64,000 bases of DNA from NCBI GenBank assembly GCA_020049835.1, contig JAGVLK010000016.1, forward strand, positions 1 through 64,000, read 5' to 3'. Source of the stretch: Candidatus Babeliales bacterium (lineage in GTDB: Bacteria; Babelota; Babeliae; Babelales; Vermiphilaceae). Position numbers and translations under genes: made by a program. The notes beneath the pieces are model-generated. The model was not told where the DNA came from, searched no databases, and saw nothing but the letters and a program-made list of their open reading frames with translations. Shown here piece after piece: positions 33,170-41,544 of this stretch (its first letter is position 1; each line of letters begins with the position of its first letter).

Positions 33170-34834
33170 TTAGCCAAATAATGACCATAGCCAATCGAAC
33201 CAACCCTTTTTAGGTGCCGGTTTCGCTTTCGTCGCTTCCGCTTCAGTTTGCTCGTGAGTTTCCAGATGCTCCTGCACGGCAACACCAAATTTGATACCCT
33301 TATTCTTAAGATCTTCTAGGGAATCTTTTATGGTCTTTGTTTGCGTTTGCAGTGCTTTGACCAATTGACTAAAATGATCTGAATATGGCCCAACAATATA
33401 CGCATCGATATTCTTAACATTTTCCCATTGCGTGATCACACCGTAATAATATTCACGTGCTATTTTGTCATCCAATTCCTGACTGATAGCTCTCAGTAAA
33501 CGCAACGCTTCACTTTCATACGTACGTACACGATTTAGTTGCTCAACAAGCGTAACTAACGCATCACGCAGATCATTAGAAAGCTGTCCAACTGATTGCA
33601 CTGCTGCTTTAAAACCTTCAATGGTTGTTTTGGCATTGGCTACCGTGGTGTAATACTCGAGCTCTTGCTCATCAAGCGAACCTTTCTTTTGTCGCTTTTT
33701 TTCAAGCTGTGTCATCAGCGTGTCGGCTATTTCTGTCAGTTGTCCTTGGTCAAATCCAACCGCAGTATAAAATGGATCAAGCAAATCACGATCTATACGC
33801 ACATGCTCAGTATAAAAATGCATACGTGCATCAGCAATTTCATTTACCGTTTTGTGAATTTTATCATACAGATTATTACTTTTTTCCCACCAGATCTGTT
33901 TAAACAACCAGTTGCCTGATGCAGAAGTTAAATCAACGGTATCAATACCTTGAATTTCTCCCTGCTCTACTTCCAATGCCGCTTTTTTTTGCTGCTCGGG
34001 TGTCAGCGTTACCGGCTTTGGTGGCTCGGGCAATGGTGGAATTTCCGGTGTGACTGCAGTTGTTTTTGGCTCTTCTGCTTTCGTTTTTGTTTCTGCAGGT
34101 TTTGCTTCTGCCGGCTGCGGCGTGGCTTCAGGAGCTTTTGGCGCTTCGGTTGCTACCGCTTTTGTTTCTGGTGCGGCCGGTTCTTGCGGCTTTGTTTCTT
34201 TGGCTACTTCCGGCGTAGGTGCTGCTGCAGTTTCAGCTGGTTTAGATGGTGCAACTTCCGTTGTCACGGTTTTGGTAGTTGTAGTTTCGGTAGTAGTTGT
34301 CGCTGCCGCTGCTTCTTGTGGTTTTGCAGCTTCCGCTTTTGTATCTGTTGCGGCAGAACTCGGCGTTTCTGCTTTCGGTTCAGCTTTTGCTGCATCCGCA
34401 TCTTTTGCAGGTACAGATTCAGATGCTTTTACATCGGTAGTAGCCGCTGCTGGAGCAGATGTTGCTGCCGGTTGTTCGGCAGCTTTTGTTGTATCCACTT
34501 TAGCATCTGCTGCCGGTGCCGTTGTTACCGCAGGTTGCTCTTTTTTTGTTTCTTCTGGTGCTTTTTTTGTTTCCGCAGGTGCATCAGCTTTAACAACCGG
34601 TACCGGTGTTGGCGTTCCAGTTACAGCCTGTTCTGCAGGCTTTGTTGCATCGGTAGGTTTTGCCGATGCAGCATCAGCCTCTGTTGGTAATGAAGATTCC
34701 TCATTTTCATTTTCATCATCTAAGTCTTGCAGCCATTCTTGCAATTCATCATCTTCCTCAACATCCTGCGCACGTAATACGGGGGTGATCGCGTAGCTTA
34801 ATACAACAAGATACACCAGAGATACAAGAGACAT
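33170..34834 (-). CDS. Exported low-complexity (Ala/Pro/Thr/Lys/Glu) protein with a helical C-terminal domain
   Basis: A 554-residue protein with a signal peptide (to about residue 22, ...VLRAQ), an acidic segment (EEDDELQEWLQDLDDENENE) and about 220 residues of Ala/Pro/Thr/Lys/Glu low complexity. The last 250 residues are helical and probably coiled-coil. It ends PKKGWFDWLWSLFG, an amphipathic aromatic tail. The low-complexity part resembles a periplasm-spanning or surface linker. AAGGAGT precedes the start. Long open frames on the other strand are composition artefacts. Confidence 0.75.
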   Translation of the reverse strand: MSLVSLVYLVVLSYAITPVLRAQDVEEDDELQEWLQDLDDENENEESSLPTEADAASAKPTDATKPAEQAVTGTPTPVPVVKADAPAETKKAPEETKKEQPAVTTAPAADAKVDTTKAAEQPAATSAPAAATTDVKASESVPAKDADAAKAEPKAETPSSAATDTKAEAAKPQEAAAATTTTETTTTKTVTTEVAPSKPAETAAAPTPEVAKETKPQEPAAPETKAVATEAPKAPEATPQPAEAKPAETKTKAEEPKTTAVTPEIPPLPEPPKPVTLTPEQQKKAALEVEQGEIQGIDTVDLTSASGNWLFKQIWWEKSNNLYDKIHKTVNEIADARMHFYTEHVRIDRDLLDPFYTAVGFDQGQLTEIADTLMTQLEKKRQKKGSLDEQELEYYTTVANAKTTIEGFKAAVQSVGQLSNDLRDALVTLVEQLNRVRTYESEALRLLRAISQELDDKIAREYYYGVITQWENVKNIDAYIVGPYSDHFSQLVKALQTQTKTIKDSLEDLKNKGIKFGVAVQEHLETHEQTEAEATKAKPAPKKGWFDWLWSLFG

Positions 34835-34855
34835 ACAAAACTCCTTCTTCGATTC

Positions 34856-35317
34856 TTACAATGTTTGAGATAACTCTTTCAATTCATTCATAAGACCATT
34901 ACACAACTCTTCGGCCTCCCATGAAGTATAACTCCAACGCACGCCACTATCAACTCGTGTTAATACCGAACGATCACTTTTGATATCTATAATATCGATA
35001 CGCACCACATTCATCAATGGATGTACCATAGATGGTGCACGCACCACGCCGGCTCTGCCTAAAACACTGTACGCAACGTTGTCTTCATCCAAGAAGCAGA
35101 GCATAACTTTTTTTTGCCAAACCATGTTATGGTAGCCAATATGATCTTTGTGAATAGATATCAATACACTTTCAAGACCTTTTGGATAGATTGAAGACAA
35201 TGGTGTTGTGTGTGGCAATCCTTTTTCAGAAAATGTTGCAAGAATAGCACAGGTTTGCCCTTTTCTTAACACTTTTATTAAATCTTCCGGTAATTTTACC
35301 CCAACATGTTTTGCCAT
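34856..35317 (-). CDS. Pyridoxamine 5'-phosphate oxidase-like flavin-binding protein
   Basis: A 153-residue protein with a split-barrel pattern: LPEDLIKVLRKGQTCAILAT, then GLPHTTPLSSIYP, and FLDEDNVAYSVLGRAGVV. These fit the small FMN-binding PNPOx-like family, whose members are often of unknown substrate. It is too short and diverged to be the vitamin B6 enzyme itself. It lies 21 bases upstream of the low-complexity protein gene on the same strand. Confidence 0.65.
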   Translation of the reverse strand: MAKHVGVKLPEDLIKVLRKGQTCAILATFSEKGLPHTTPLSSIYPKGLESVLISIHKDHIGYHNMVWQKKVMLCFLDEDNVAYSVLGRAGVVRAPSMVHPLMNVVRIDIIDIKSDRSVLTRVDSGVRWSYTSWEAEELCNGLMNELKELSQTL

Positions 35318-35391
35318 GAAAAACCCTATCTATGTTAAAAATTTATACATTCAACAAAAAATCCCCCCATTACCCACTAACCTTTTTTTAT

Positions 35392-36519
35392 TTATGCCAA
35401 ATATGCGATGACATCTTGCTCGACTGCAAGTCCTGCAGGCGTTAACCAAATCTGCCCATCTGCAGATTTAACTAACCCTTGCTGTATGCAATATGCAAGA
35501 TGTTCGTTAAGCTGAACATGACGACGTGCATCAACCTGTTCATAAAGCATCGACAATGCAATGCCACGTGTTTGACGCAGCCCAAGCATAATACGCTCCA
35601 ACGCTGCTTGCTGCTCAGTTAACTCTTCAGAAAAATCTATCACGTTCCCCCCTTGCTCCATTGTCTGCATGTACAACATGAGATTTTTTCTATTGCGAAA
35701 TCTACGCGTACCATCAAATGACCACGCACCCACACCAAACCCACGGTATGGTTTGCGTTGCCAATATGCTTGATTATGCAGCGATGCATACCCTTGGCGT
35801 GCAAAGCTGGAAATTTCATACTGCTTAAACCCATGCTCTGCCATAAAATTGACCGCCCAGCAATATAGTTGCACGAGCTCATCATCACATGGCAGCTGTA
35901 CTTCCTTTTTTTGCACGCGATAATAGAGCGGCGTAAATTCATGCACCATGAGAAAATACATGGAAATATGCGCTATCGGCCATTGCACAATCTCACGTAA
36001 TTGCTCTTTAAAATCGGCAGCACTCACGCCCGGCAACCCCAAAATAAGATCGATTGATACATTGTCAAATATGCCCTGTGCCTGCGCAATTGCATTGCGT
36101 ACATCCTGTGCCGCTTGCAAACGGTTCAGTTGCACTAAGGCTTTATCTTTTAAACTCTGTACACCAATACTCATTCTGTTTATCCCTAACGTTCTCCAAA
36201 ATGCCATCTTCTCACGATCAACCGTACCTGGATTTACTTCAATAGTAATTTCTTGTACCCCATCAAGCGACAGTACATTTCTTAGTGTACCAAACGTGTC
36301 AAGTAGTAACTCATTGGGATAGGTGCTCGGCGTACCGCCGCCAAAGTAGATTGTCTGAATGTCGATTGGCTGCGCCATTTGAGCGGCAACCTCTACGATT
36401 TCTTTGCATAATGCACGATGATATTGTGCCATAAACTGATCATGCTGCGCGTAGGCAACAAATGGGCAAAAGTGGCATTTGTAGGGGCAAAAGGGCCAAT
36501 GAATATATAATGAGTTCAT
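35392..36519 (-). CDS. hemW: Radical SAM protein, HemW-like (coproporphyrinogen oxidase-like)
   Basis: A 375-residue protein. The radical-SAM cluster motif is C-x3-C-x2-C in FCPYKCHFCPF near residue 11. The family GGGTP motif is FGGGTPSTY near 60. NRMSIGVQSLKDKAL and VSIDLILGLPGVS follow, and EISSFARQGYASLHNQAYW is a HemW/HemN family block. HemW-type proteins bind haem and are thought to deliver it; true HemN makes protoporphyrinogen. No other haem gene is visible here. It ends the serS > DUF58 > DUF4381 > hemW run. Confidence 0.85.
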   Translation of the reverse strand: MNSLYIHWPFCPYKCHFCPFVAYAQHDQFMAQYHRALCKEIVEVAAQMAQPIDIQTIYFGGGTPSTYPNELLLDTFGTLRNVLSLDGVQEITIEVNPGTVDREKMAFWRTLGINRMSIGVQSLKDKALVQLNRLQAAQDVRNAIAQAQGIFDNVSIDLILGLPGVSAADFKEQLREIVQWPIAHISMYFLMVHEFTPLYYRVQKKEVQLPCDDELVQLYCWAVNFMAEHGFKQYEISSFARQGYASLHNQAYWQRKPYRGFGVGAWSFDGTRRFRNRKNLMLYMQTMEQGGNVIDFSEELTEQQAALERIMLGLRQTRGIALSMLYEQVDARRHVQLNEHLAYCIQQGLVKSADGQIWLTPAGLAVEQDVIAYLA

Positions 36520-36557
36520 GAATGCATATCTTGTTGTTAAAATGAGGTAAAATAGGA

Positions 36558-37082
36558 CTATTTTGTCGCCGATGCAAGCGTTGAGCGCGCATGCAATTCC
36601 CGCACCAGCTGAATGGATTGCGCAAGATCTTGTTGCATCTGCTGCACCAATGATGAAGCTTTGGCAAATTTTATCATTTGCCCGCCATAAAAAATTCGGC
36701 CGAGCATCTGTTTGTGCAGTTCGGGCAGATCGGTTTGGGTAATATAATCAACCACTTGTTGATCGGTAAAACTGGCAATATTAATTTTAAAATAATCTGA
36801 CAAAAAAATTTTTAGCAAGGTAGTTATGCGCACATAGAACTGCTCACCTTGATCTGCACGTTGTGCCATCTGATCTAATTGCGCAAGTTGTTCCAGCGTA
36901 TATTGCCAAACAGCAATCTGCTTTTTTTGTGCACGTCGATGATAGAAATACCAGCCGATTAACCCTGCAACAAATAACAATACTACGATAACCGTAGGCA
37001 AAAACCATGGTCGCTGCCATATGGGCACATACCACAGACCATAAATATCGATAAGTTCTAATTCTTGCTCTGGTGCTTGCAT
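36558..37082 (-). CDS. DUF4381-like membrane protein
   Basis: A 174-residue protein with one membrane helix (about 28-48) after the short IYGLWYVPIWQRPWFLP segment. A basic HRRAQKK stop follows, then a cytoplasmic helical domain with FYVRITTLLKIFLSDYF. This layout matches DUF4381 proteins encoded with MoxR-type ATPases and von Willebrand proteins. It lies 13 bases after the DUF58 gene. The moxR and VWA/BatA genes normally found with it are absent here. Confidence 0.7.
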   Translation of the reverse strand: MQAPEQELELIDIYGLWYVPIWQRPWFLPTVIVVLLFVAGLIGWYFYHRRAQKKQIAVWQYTLEQLAQLDQMAQRADQGEQFYVRITTLLKIFLSDYFKINIASFTDQQVVDYITQTDLPELHKQMLGRIFYGGQMIKFAKASSLVQQMQQDLAQSIQLVRELHARSTLASATK

Positions 37083-37095
37083 ATCGATTCCCTAC

Positions 37096-37962
37096 CTAAT
37101 AAAGCATACGTTTTTTAAAAAAACTTACCATATCCTGCACATATGGACGATCACTGCGCACTTCAAACAGGTCTATACCATGTTTATTAAAAACAGTATT
37201 TTGCTCTCCCAAGCGAGCATGTAAAAATGTTTGCGTAGGGTTATGCTTAAACCGCACATCAAGTACTGCTGTTTGCCCGGTCTCTTGGTCTACAACCGGA
37301 ATAAACCCTACGTTTGGCAATGCAACTTCATATGCATCCAAACAGCGTATGGCAATCGTATCAAATTTTTTAGCAACCAAACCGATACTGCGCTCAGATG
37401 GCGCTGCAATAAAATCTGACACAAAAAAGAGCATCGCTTGCTTGAGCTTTAACCGCGCAAGATAATCAAGCGCCACATCAAGGGATGTTGTTACTCCTTG
37501 GCGCGGTTCAATTTCAAACAACGCATGCATTATATGCTGTATGTGTGCTTGCCCGCGCGAAGGTGGTATAAACTGCTCAATTTTATTGCTAAATAACAAC
37601 AGCCCTACACGATCTTTTGCATATTCACTCAATAGAGCAAGTACCGCTGCGATTTCTCTGACAACGGTATATTTCTGTTCAATGGAGCCAAAAAATATGG
37701 AGCTTGAAACATCCACGGCAATAATGGTTGTACGACTACGCTCTTCGATATACTGGCGCGTCATAATTTTGCCCGTTTTCGCGCTGCTTTTCCAATCGAT
37801 AAAACGTACATCATCTCCCGGCTGATACTCACGAATCTGATCGAACTCAAATCCTGCACCTTTAACCGCAGAACTGCTTTGGCCAAAGAGCGTACCGCGC
37901 ATAATACGCTTGGTATACAACTCAATTTGGCGAATGCGTTTGAGAATTTCTGTACGTATCAT
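37096..37962 (-). CDS. DUF58 family (MoxR-associated) protein
   Basis: A 288-residue protein with the DUF58 core GAGFEFDQIREYQPGDDVRF, then DWKSSAKTGKIMTRQYIEE and a VWA-like fold starting IIAVDVSSSIFFG with a metal-site-like D-x-S-x-S. DUF58 proteins act with MoxR AAA+ ATPases in envelope or stress functions, in a chaperone-like way. serS lies 10 bases upstream and the DUF4381 gene 13 bases downstream, so it sits in an operon with a housekeeping gene. Confidence 0.85.
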   Translation of the reverse strand: MIRTEILKRIRQIELYTKRIMRGTLFGQSSSAVKGAGFEFDQIREYQPGDDVRFIDWKSSAKTGKIMTRQYIEERSRTTIIAVDVSSSIFFGSIEQKYTVVREIAAVLALLSEYAKDRVGLLLFSNKIEQFIPPSRGQAHIQHIMHALFEIEPRQGVTTSLDVALDYLARLKLKQAMLFFVSDFIAAPSERSIGLVAKKFDTIAIRCLDAYEVALPNVGFIPVVDQETGQTAVLDVRFKHNPTQTFLHARLGEQNTVFNKHGIDLFEVRSDRPYVQDMVSFFKKRMLY

Positions 37963-37972
37963 AGGTTATCTA

Positions 37973-39208
37973 CTAAAAAAAGGGTTGCGCTTTAAGTATA
38001 TCCGGGAGCACAATACTGCCATCTGCTTGCTGGTAAGTTTCCATGAGGGCAACCATCAAACGCGGTAATGCCAATGATGAAGCATTTAAGGTGTACACAA
38101 GTTCCGGTTTATGCGTTGGCGTTGGGCGATAACGTATTTGCCCGCGACGCGCTTGGAAATCGGTACAATTACTGCAAGAAGAAACTTCATAAAATTGTTT
38201 TTGCCCCGGCAACCATACTTCAATATCATACGTCTTTGCTGACGGGAATGAGCAATCTTGTGCTGCAAGCAATGAAATACGATAATGCAGCCCGAGTGCT
38301 ATTAAAATCTCTTCCGCGCAGTTGATCATACGTTCATGCTCAAATGCTGCTTGCTCAGGGGTACATAAGGTATATAACTCAAGTTTTTCAAATTGATGAA
38401 TGCGAATTAATCCGCGCTCATGTGCACCGTAGCCACCCGCTTCACGCCGGAAGCAGCTTGTCCATGAGGTCATGCGCAATGGCAACTCATTTGCCGCAAA
38501 TATATGATCGCGATAGATATTGGTTAAATTTACTTCCGATGTTGGCGTCAGATACAGTTTATCTTCCGTAACTGCATACACTTGATCTTTAAATTTAGGA
38601 AAGTTACTTGCAACTTCCAATGAGCGCTCGTTAACCAAATATGATGGCAATATGGGCTCATAACCGCGTTCAGTATTATGCTTGAACATGCATGATGCCA
38701 ATGCATAAATTAAGCGTACCGCATCGCCCTTATAAAGGGGAAAACCACTACCGCTAATATGAGCATTTGCTTCAAAATCGAACCATTTAAGTGCGTTACC
38801 AAGCTCAAGATGGTTTTTCACCTCAAAGGTAAAGGTCGGTTTTTCGCCAACGCTTTTTACCACTTTATTAGACTCTTTGTTACCGTTTGGAACATCATCT
38901 TCAGCAATATTGGGTGCATGCATCCAATGATCTTTAAAGATCGGCTCAAGCGTTTCAAGCTCAAGCTCTTTTTCTTTAAGCTCTTTGCCTAAATCTATAG
39001 ATGCTTGACGAAGTTCAGCAGTTACACCGGATTTAGCTTGCTCTGCAAGCTGATTTTTCTGTTGCCGTAGTTGCTCAACATGACGTTGTAATGAGGTGAC
39101 TTGACGATCAAGATCTATAAGTCGCTGCGTATCATAGGCAGGATCTTTTCTCTTGAGCTGTGCAATTATACGATCGGGTTCATCGCGCAACAAAGTTAAA
39201 TTAATCAT
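37973..39208 (-). CDS. serS: Seryl-tRNA synthetase
   Basis: Charges tRNA-Ser with serine. The 411 residues have the N-terminal coiled-coil arm (about 30-100, rich in Gln/Lys/Glu) that grips the tRNA long arm. Class II motif 2 follows (CFRREAGGYGAHERGLIRIH), then motif 3 (NASSLALPRLMVALMETYQ). The motif 3 start is less usual (NASSLALPR rather than the common NGSGLAVGR), but the arginine is kept. The length is normal. It leads a four-gene minus-strand run. Confidence 0.95.
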   Translation of the reverse strand: MINLTLLRDEPDRIIAQLKRKDPAYDTQRLIDLDRQVTSLQRHVEQLRQQKNQLAEQAKSGVTAELRQASIDLGKELKEKELELETLEPIFKDHWMHAPNIAEDDVPNGNKESNKVVKSVGEKPTFTFEVKNHLELGNALKWFDFEANAHISGSGFPLYKGDAVRLIYALASCMFKHNTERGYEPILPSYLVNERSLEVASNFPKFKDQVYAVTEDKLYLTPTSEVNLTNIYRDHIFAANELPLRMTSWTSCFRREAGGYGAHERGLIRIHQFEKLELYTLCTPEQAAFEHERMINCAEEILIALGLHYRISLLAAQDCSFPSAKTYDIEVWLPGQKQFYEVSSCSNCTDFQARRGQIRYRPTPTHKPELVYTLNASSLALPRLMVALMETYQQADGSIVLPDILKAQPFF

Positions 39209-39530
39209 ACGGCACCTTATGCATTTTCAGATGATTGACAATTTCTCTTTAAGATATCTTAAAAATCAATCTTTTGCAAAAGTGCCTGAGCTCGACCATA
39301 CGTGGTCGGCAAATAGGCAAAATCGGTAAAGTGAGTGTTGTAATTTGTGATTGAAAAGGGAATATAAATTTTGAGTTACACATGTAAAAGCAAACATCAT
39401 GATAATTAAAACAATCATCCTGAGCTTGTCGAAGGACTTTCCTTATAAGTAAATTCTCGGTGAATTGTGACCGGAAGATCCTTCGACAAGCTCAGGATGA
39501 TTAAATTATTGCACAATGTGTGGCTTAAAA
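39209..39530. other. Gap with inverted dispersed repeats
   Basis: No gene was found here. It contains the inverted pair of the CATCCTGAGC repeat family at 39416-39436 and 39479-39499, and the promoter region of serS. Confidence 0.5.
39416..39499. repeat. Inverted pair of CATCCTGAGC-family repeats
   Basis: CATCCTGAGCTTGTCGAAGG at 39416 and its inverted partner at 39479-39499 face each other over 42 bases and could form a long stem. Further copies lie at 45894-45914 (one base different), 47959-47979 and 48057-48077. Confidence 0.85.
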
Positions 39531-40040
39531 TTACGCCGCAGCAAATCCATCAATAATTTGCTGTGCATGGCGCTTGAGGTCAACTTTGGTAATAGTACCA
39601 ACGACAACACCGTCCCTTACAAGGAAAGTATAACGTTTGGCGCCCCAAAAGCCTTTAACCCCGTACGCTTTAACTACAGCATTATCAGCATGTAATACAT
39701 GAAATGGCAAATGATTTTGCTCTACAAAATGCTTATTCGTTTTTTGCGAACTTTTGCTTAAACCAAACATGGTAATGCCATGATCGTGCAACGAAGTAAA
39801 ATCATCACGCACACCGCACATCTGCTTTTTGCAGCCAATGCTTAACGATTGCGCACTGGGAAAAAAAGCAACGGCAACATCGCCTTTAATATCCGCCAAA
39901 TGTACACGTTTACCATTTTCATCCACCAGTACAAAATCAGGCGCTTTATCGCTAACTTTGAGCTTTTTGTGCGTACCGGCTGCAACGGTAAGATAGGTTA
40001 CAGCTCCTGCAATTAACGCTACAAGAAGTGATTTATTCAT
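39531..40040 (-). CDS. Exported peroxiredoxin (AhpC/TSA-BCP type)
   Basis: A 169-residue protein. The signal or anchor is MNKSLLVALIAGAVTYLTVA. The thioredoxin-fold peroxiredoxin has KAPDFVLVDENGKRVHLADI and an active-site region SIGCKKQMC, where family members usually have TPGC. A peroxidatic Cys and a second Cys four residues on are present. KAYGVKGFWGAKRYTFLV is the usual end block. It would reduce peroxides in the envelope, a plausible defence inside a phagocytic host (inference). Confidence 0.85.
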   Translation of the reverse strand: MNKSLLVALIAGAVTYLTVAAGTHKKLKVSDKAPDFVLVDENGKRVHLADIKGDVAVAFFPSAQSLSIGCKKQMCGVRDDFTSLHDHGITMFGLSKSSQKTNKHFVEQNHLPFHVLHADNAVVKAYGVKGFWGAKRYTFLVRDGVVVGTITKVDLKRHAQQIIDGFAAA

Positions 40041-40162
40041 CGTGATCCCCTATATTAAATGGATAGATAGATTAATCATCTAATTTTATGGTAACCCACG
40101 GCGTGATGTATGTCAAATGGTGCGCTGCGCCTCGGCGTAGCGCAAAGAGCGAAGACGGGCAT

Positions 40163-40185
40163 AAAAAAAGGTCGCAAATGCGACC
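40163..40185 (-). terminator. Intrinsic terminator behind the HU gene
   Basis: GGTCGC pairs with GCGACC around a 4-base loop, followed on the minus strand by seven T bases (40163-40169). It lies 43 bases past the stop of the HU gene and is the clearest intrinsic terminator in the window. Confidence 0.85.
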
Positions 40186-40227
40186 CTTTTACTATAATGA
40201 GCAAAGATATTGGTGTTTTGGCCTTAT

Positions 40228-40515
40228 TTAGCCAACTCTAACTGTTCGCACCACTTCGCGTAAATTTTTTCCTGCTTTGAAGCGCGGTACGTTTACTTCC
40301 GGTAAATCGATACGCTCTTTGGTTGCAGGATTTATGCCCTTACGTGCAGGGCGTTTTGATAACCAGAAAGATCCAAATTTAGTTATGGAAATCTTTTGGC
40401 CTTTTTTCAATGTGCGTTCCACAATACGTGTGAACGCGTCAAGAACGCGGGCGACATCTTTTTTGCTAAAAGTAGTCTCCTCACTGAGCGAGTTAATTAA
40501 TTCACTCTTGTTCAT
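40228..40515 (-). CDS. HU family nucleoid DNA-binding protein
   Basis: A 95-residue histone-like dimer that bends DNA. MNKSELINSLSEETTFSKKD is a standard start. ISITKFGSFWLSKRPARKG and NPATKERIDLPE form the beta arm region, with Pro at the tip, and VPRFKAGKNLREVV is the C-terminal block. The start follows AAAAGGAGT. A strong terminator follows, so it is monocistronic. Confidence 0.95.
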   Translation of the reverse strand: MNKSELINSLSEETTFSKKDVARVLDAFTRIVERTLKKGQKISITKFGSFWLSKRPARKGINPATKERIDLPEVNVPRFKAGKNLREVVRTVRVG

Positions 40516-40702
40516 GATTACTCCTTTAAAAGGTTAGTAATGGTTAATACACTGCTACTCCACTAGTACTCTACTTAAAATTAGCTCTTAAAATCTATAG
40601 TAATTTTATTTAGGTGTTTGTCAAATAAAGAATCATTATCTATGCTATGATAAGCAGGTCATACTCTAAAGCAACCCATAGCCGACACGACAAGGATTTC
40701 TT

Positions 40703-41530
40703 GTGTTAATCGATACGCATTGCCATATCAACATGATGGTAAAAAAAACATTCGACACACCATTGCAGCCTCATGAAATTGCTGCTGCAGAACCCATTAT
40801 CAACCACACAGTAGCACATGGTGTAACCACAATTATTAATGTTGGCACCAGCCTGGTTGAAAGTCGTAACTGTGTAGAACTTGCGCATAATTACGAACAT
40901 TGTTATGCGGTTGTGGGCATCCATCCCAATGATTGCACTGATAGTTGGCAAAATGATCTTAAAGAAATTGCACAGCTCTTGCGCGCAAAAGAAGCTAATA
41001 AAATTGTCGGCATTGGCGAATGTGGGCTTGATTTCCATTATCCTGATTATAATCTGCAGCGCCAAAAAGATGCGTTTCGTGCACAAATTGAACTCGCATT
41101 ACAACATGATCTTGCTCTCGTAGTGCACACACGCGACGCTCGCGATGAAACCCTCAAGATATTGCAAGAATATGCATCCGATGTTAAACGTGGCATTATC
41201 CATTGCTTTTCAGAAGACTTGGCATTTGCCAAACAAGTAATTGCCTGGGGCTATGCATTGGGCATTGGAGGCGCAATATCGTATCCTAAAAATGATCAAT
41301 TGCGTAACGTTGTCAAAACAGTTGCACTCAGTGACCTCGTGTTGGAAACTGACGCGCCATTTTTGCCACCACAACCAATGCGTGGCAAACAGAACAATCC
41401 TGCAAGCACCGCTTTCGTCGCAGATTTTATTGCTACATTGCGCATGTGCCCACTCACTGATGTTGCCGACACGACCACTGCCCGTGCGCGTGCTATTTTT
41501 AATCTTAACAATCATCATCTTATTGTATAA
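40703..41530 (+). CDS. TatD family metal-dependent deoxyribonuclease
   Basis: A 275-residue TIM-barrel hydrolase. Metal ligands are visible: IDTHCHIN (His6, His8), GECGLDFHY (Glu), VVHTRDA (His), IHCFSED (His) and ETDAPFLPP (Asp). TatD enzymes act as 3'-5' nucleases in DNA repair or turnover. The start is GTG after AAGGA. The SSS transporter gene follows 14 bases later. The product could equally be called YcfH-like; the exact subfamily cannot be told. Confidence 0.93.
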   Translation: MLIDTHCHINMMVKKTFDTPLQPHEIAAAEPIINHTVAHGVTTIINVGTSLVESRNCVELAHNYEHCYAVVGIHPNDCTDSWQNDLKEIAQLLRAKEANKIVGIGECGLDFHYPDYNLQRQKDAFRAQIELALQHDLALVVHTRDARDETLKILQEYASDVKRGIIHCFSEDLAFAKQVIAWGYALGIGGAISYPKNDQLRNVVKTVALSDLVLETDAPFLPPQPMRGKQNNPASTAFVADFIATLRMCPLTDVADTTTARARAIFNLNNHHLIV

Positions 41531-41544
41531 AAAGGAAATTCATT

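Noticed and set aside
33950-34796. Two long plus-strand open frames (about 246 residues each) opposite the low-complexity gene
   Set aside because: They arise from the repetitive Ala/Pro/Thr/Lys codons on the other strand; their Ser/Phe/Arg/Cys or Ala/Ser/Val make-up is not protein-like and they have no ribosome site.
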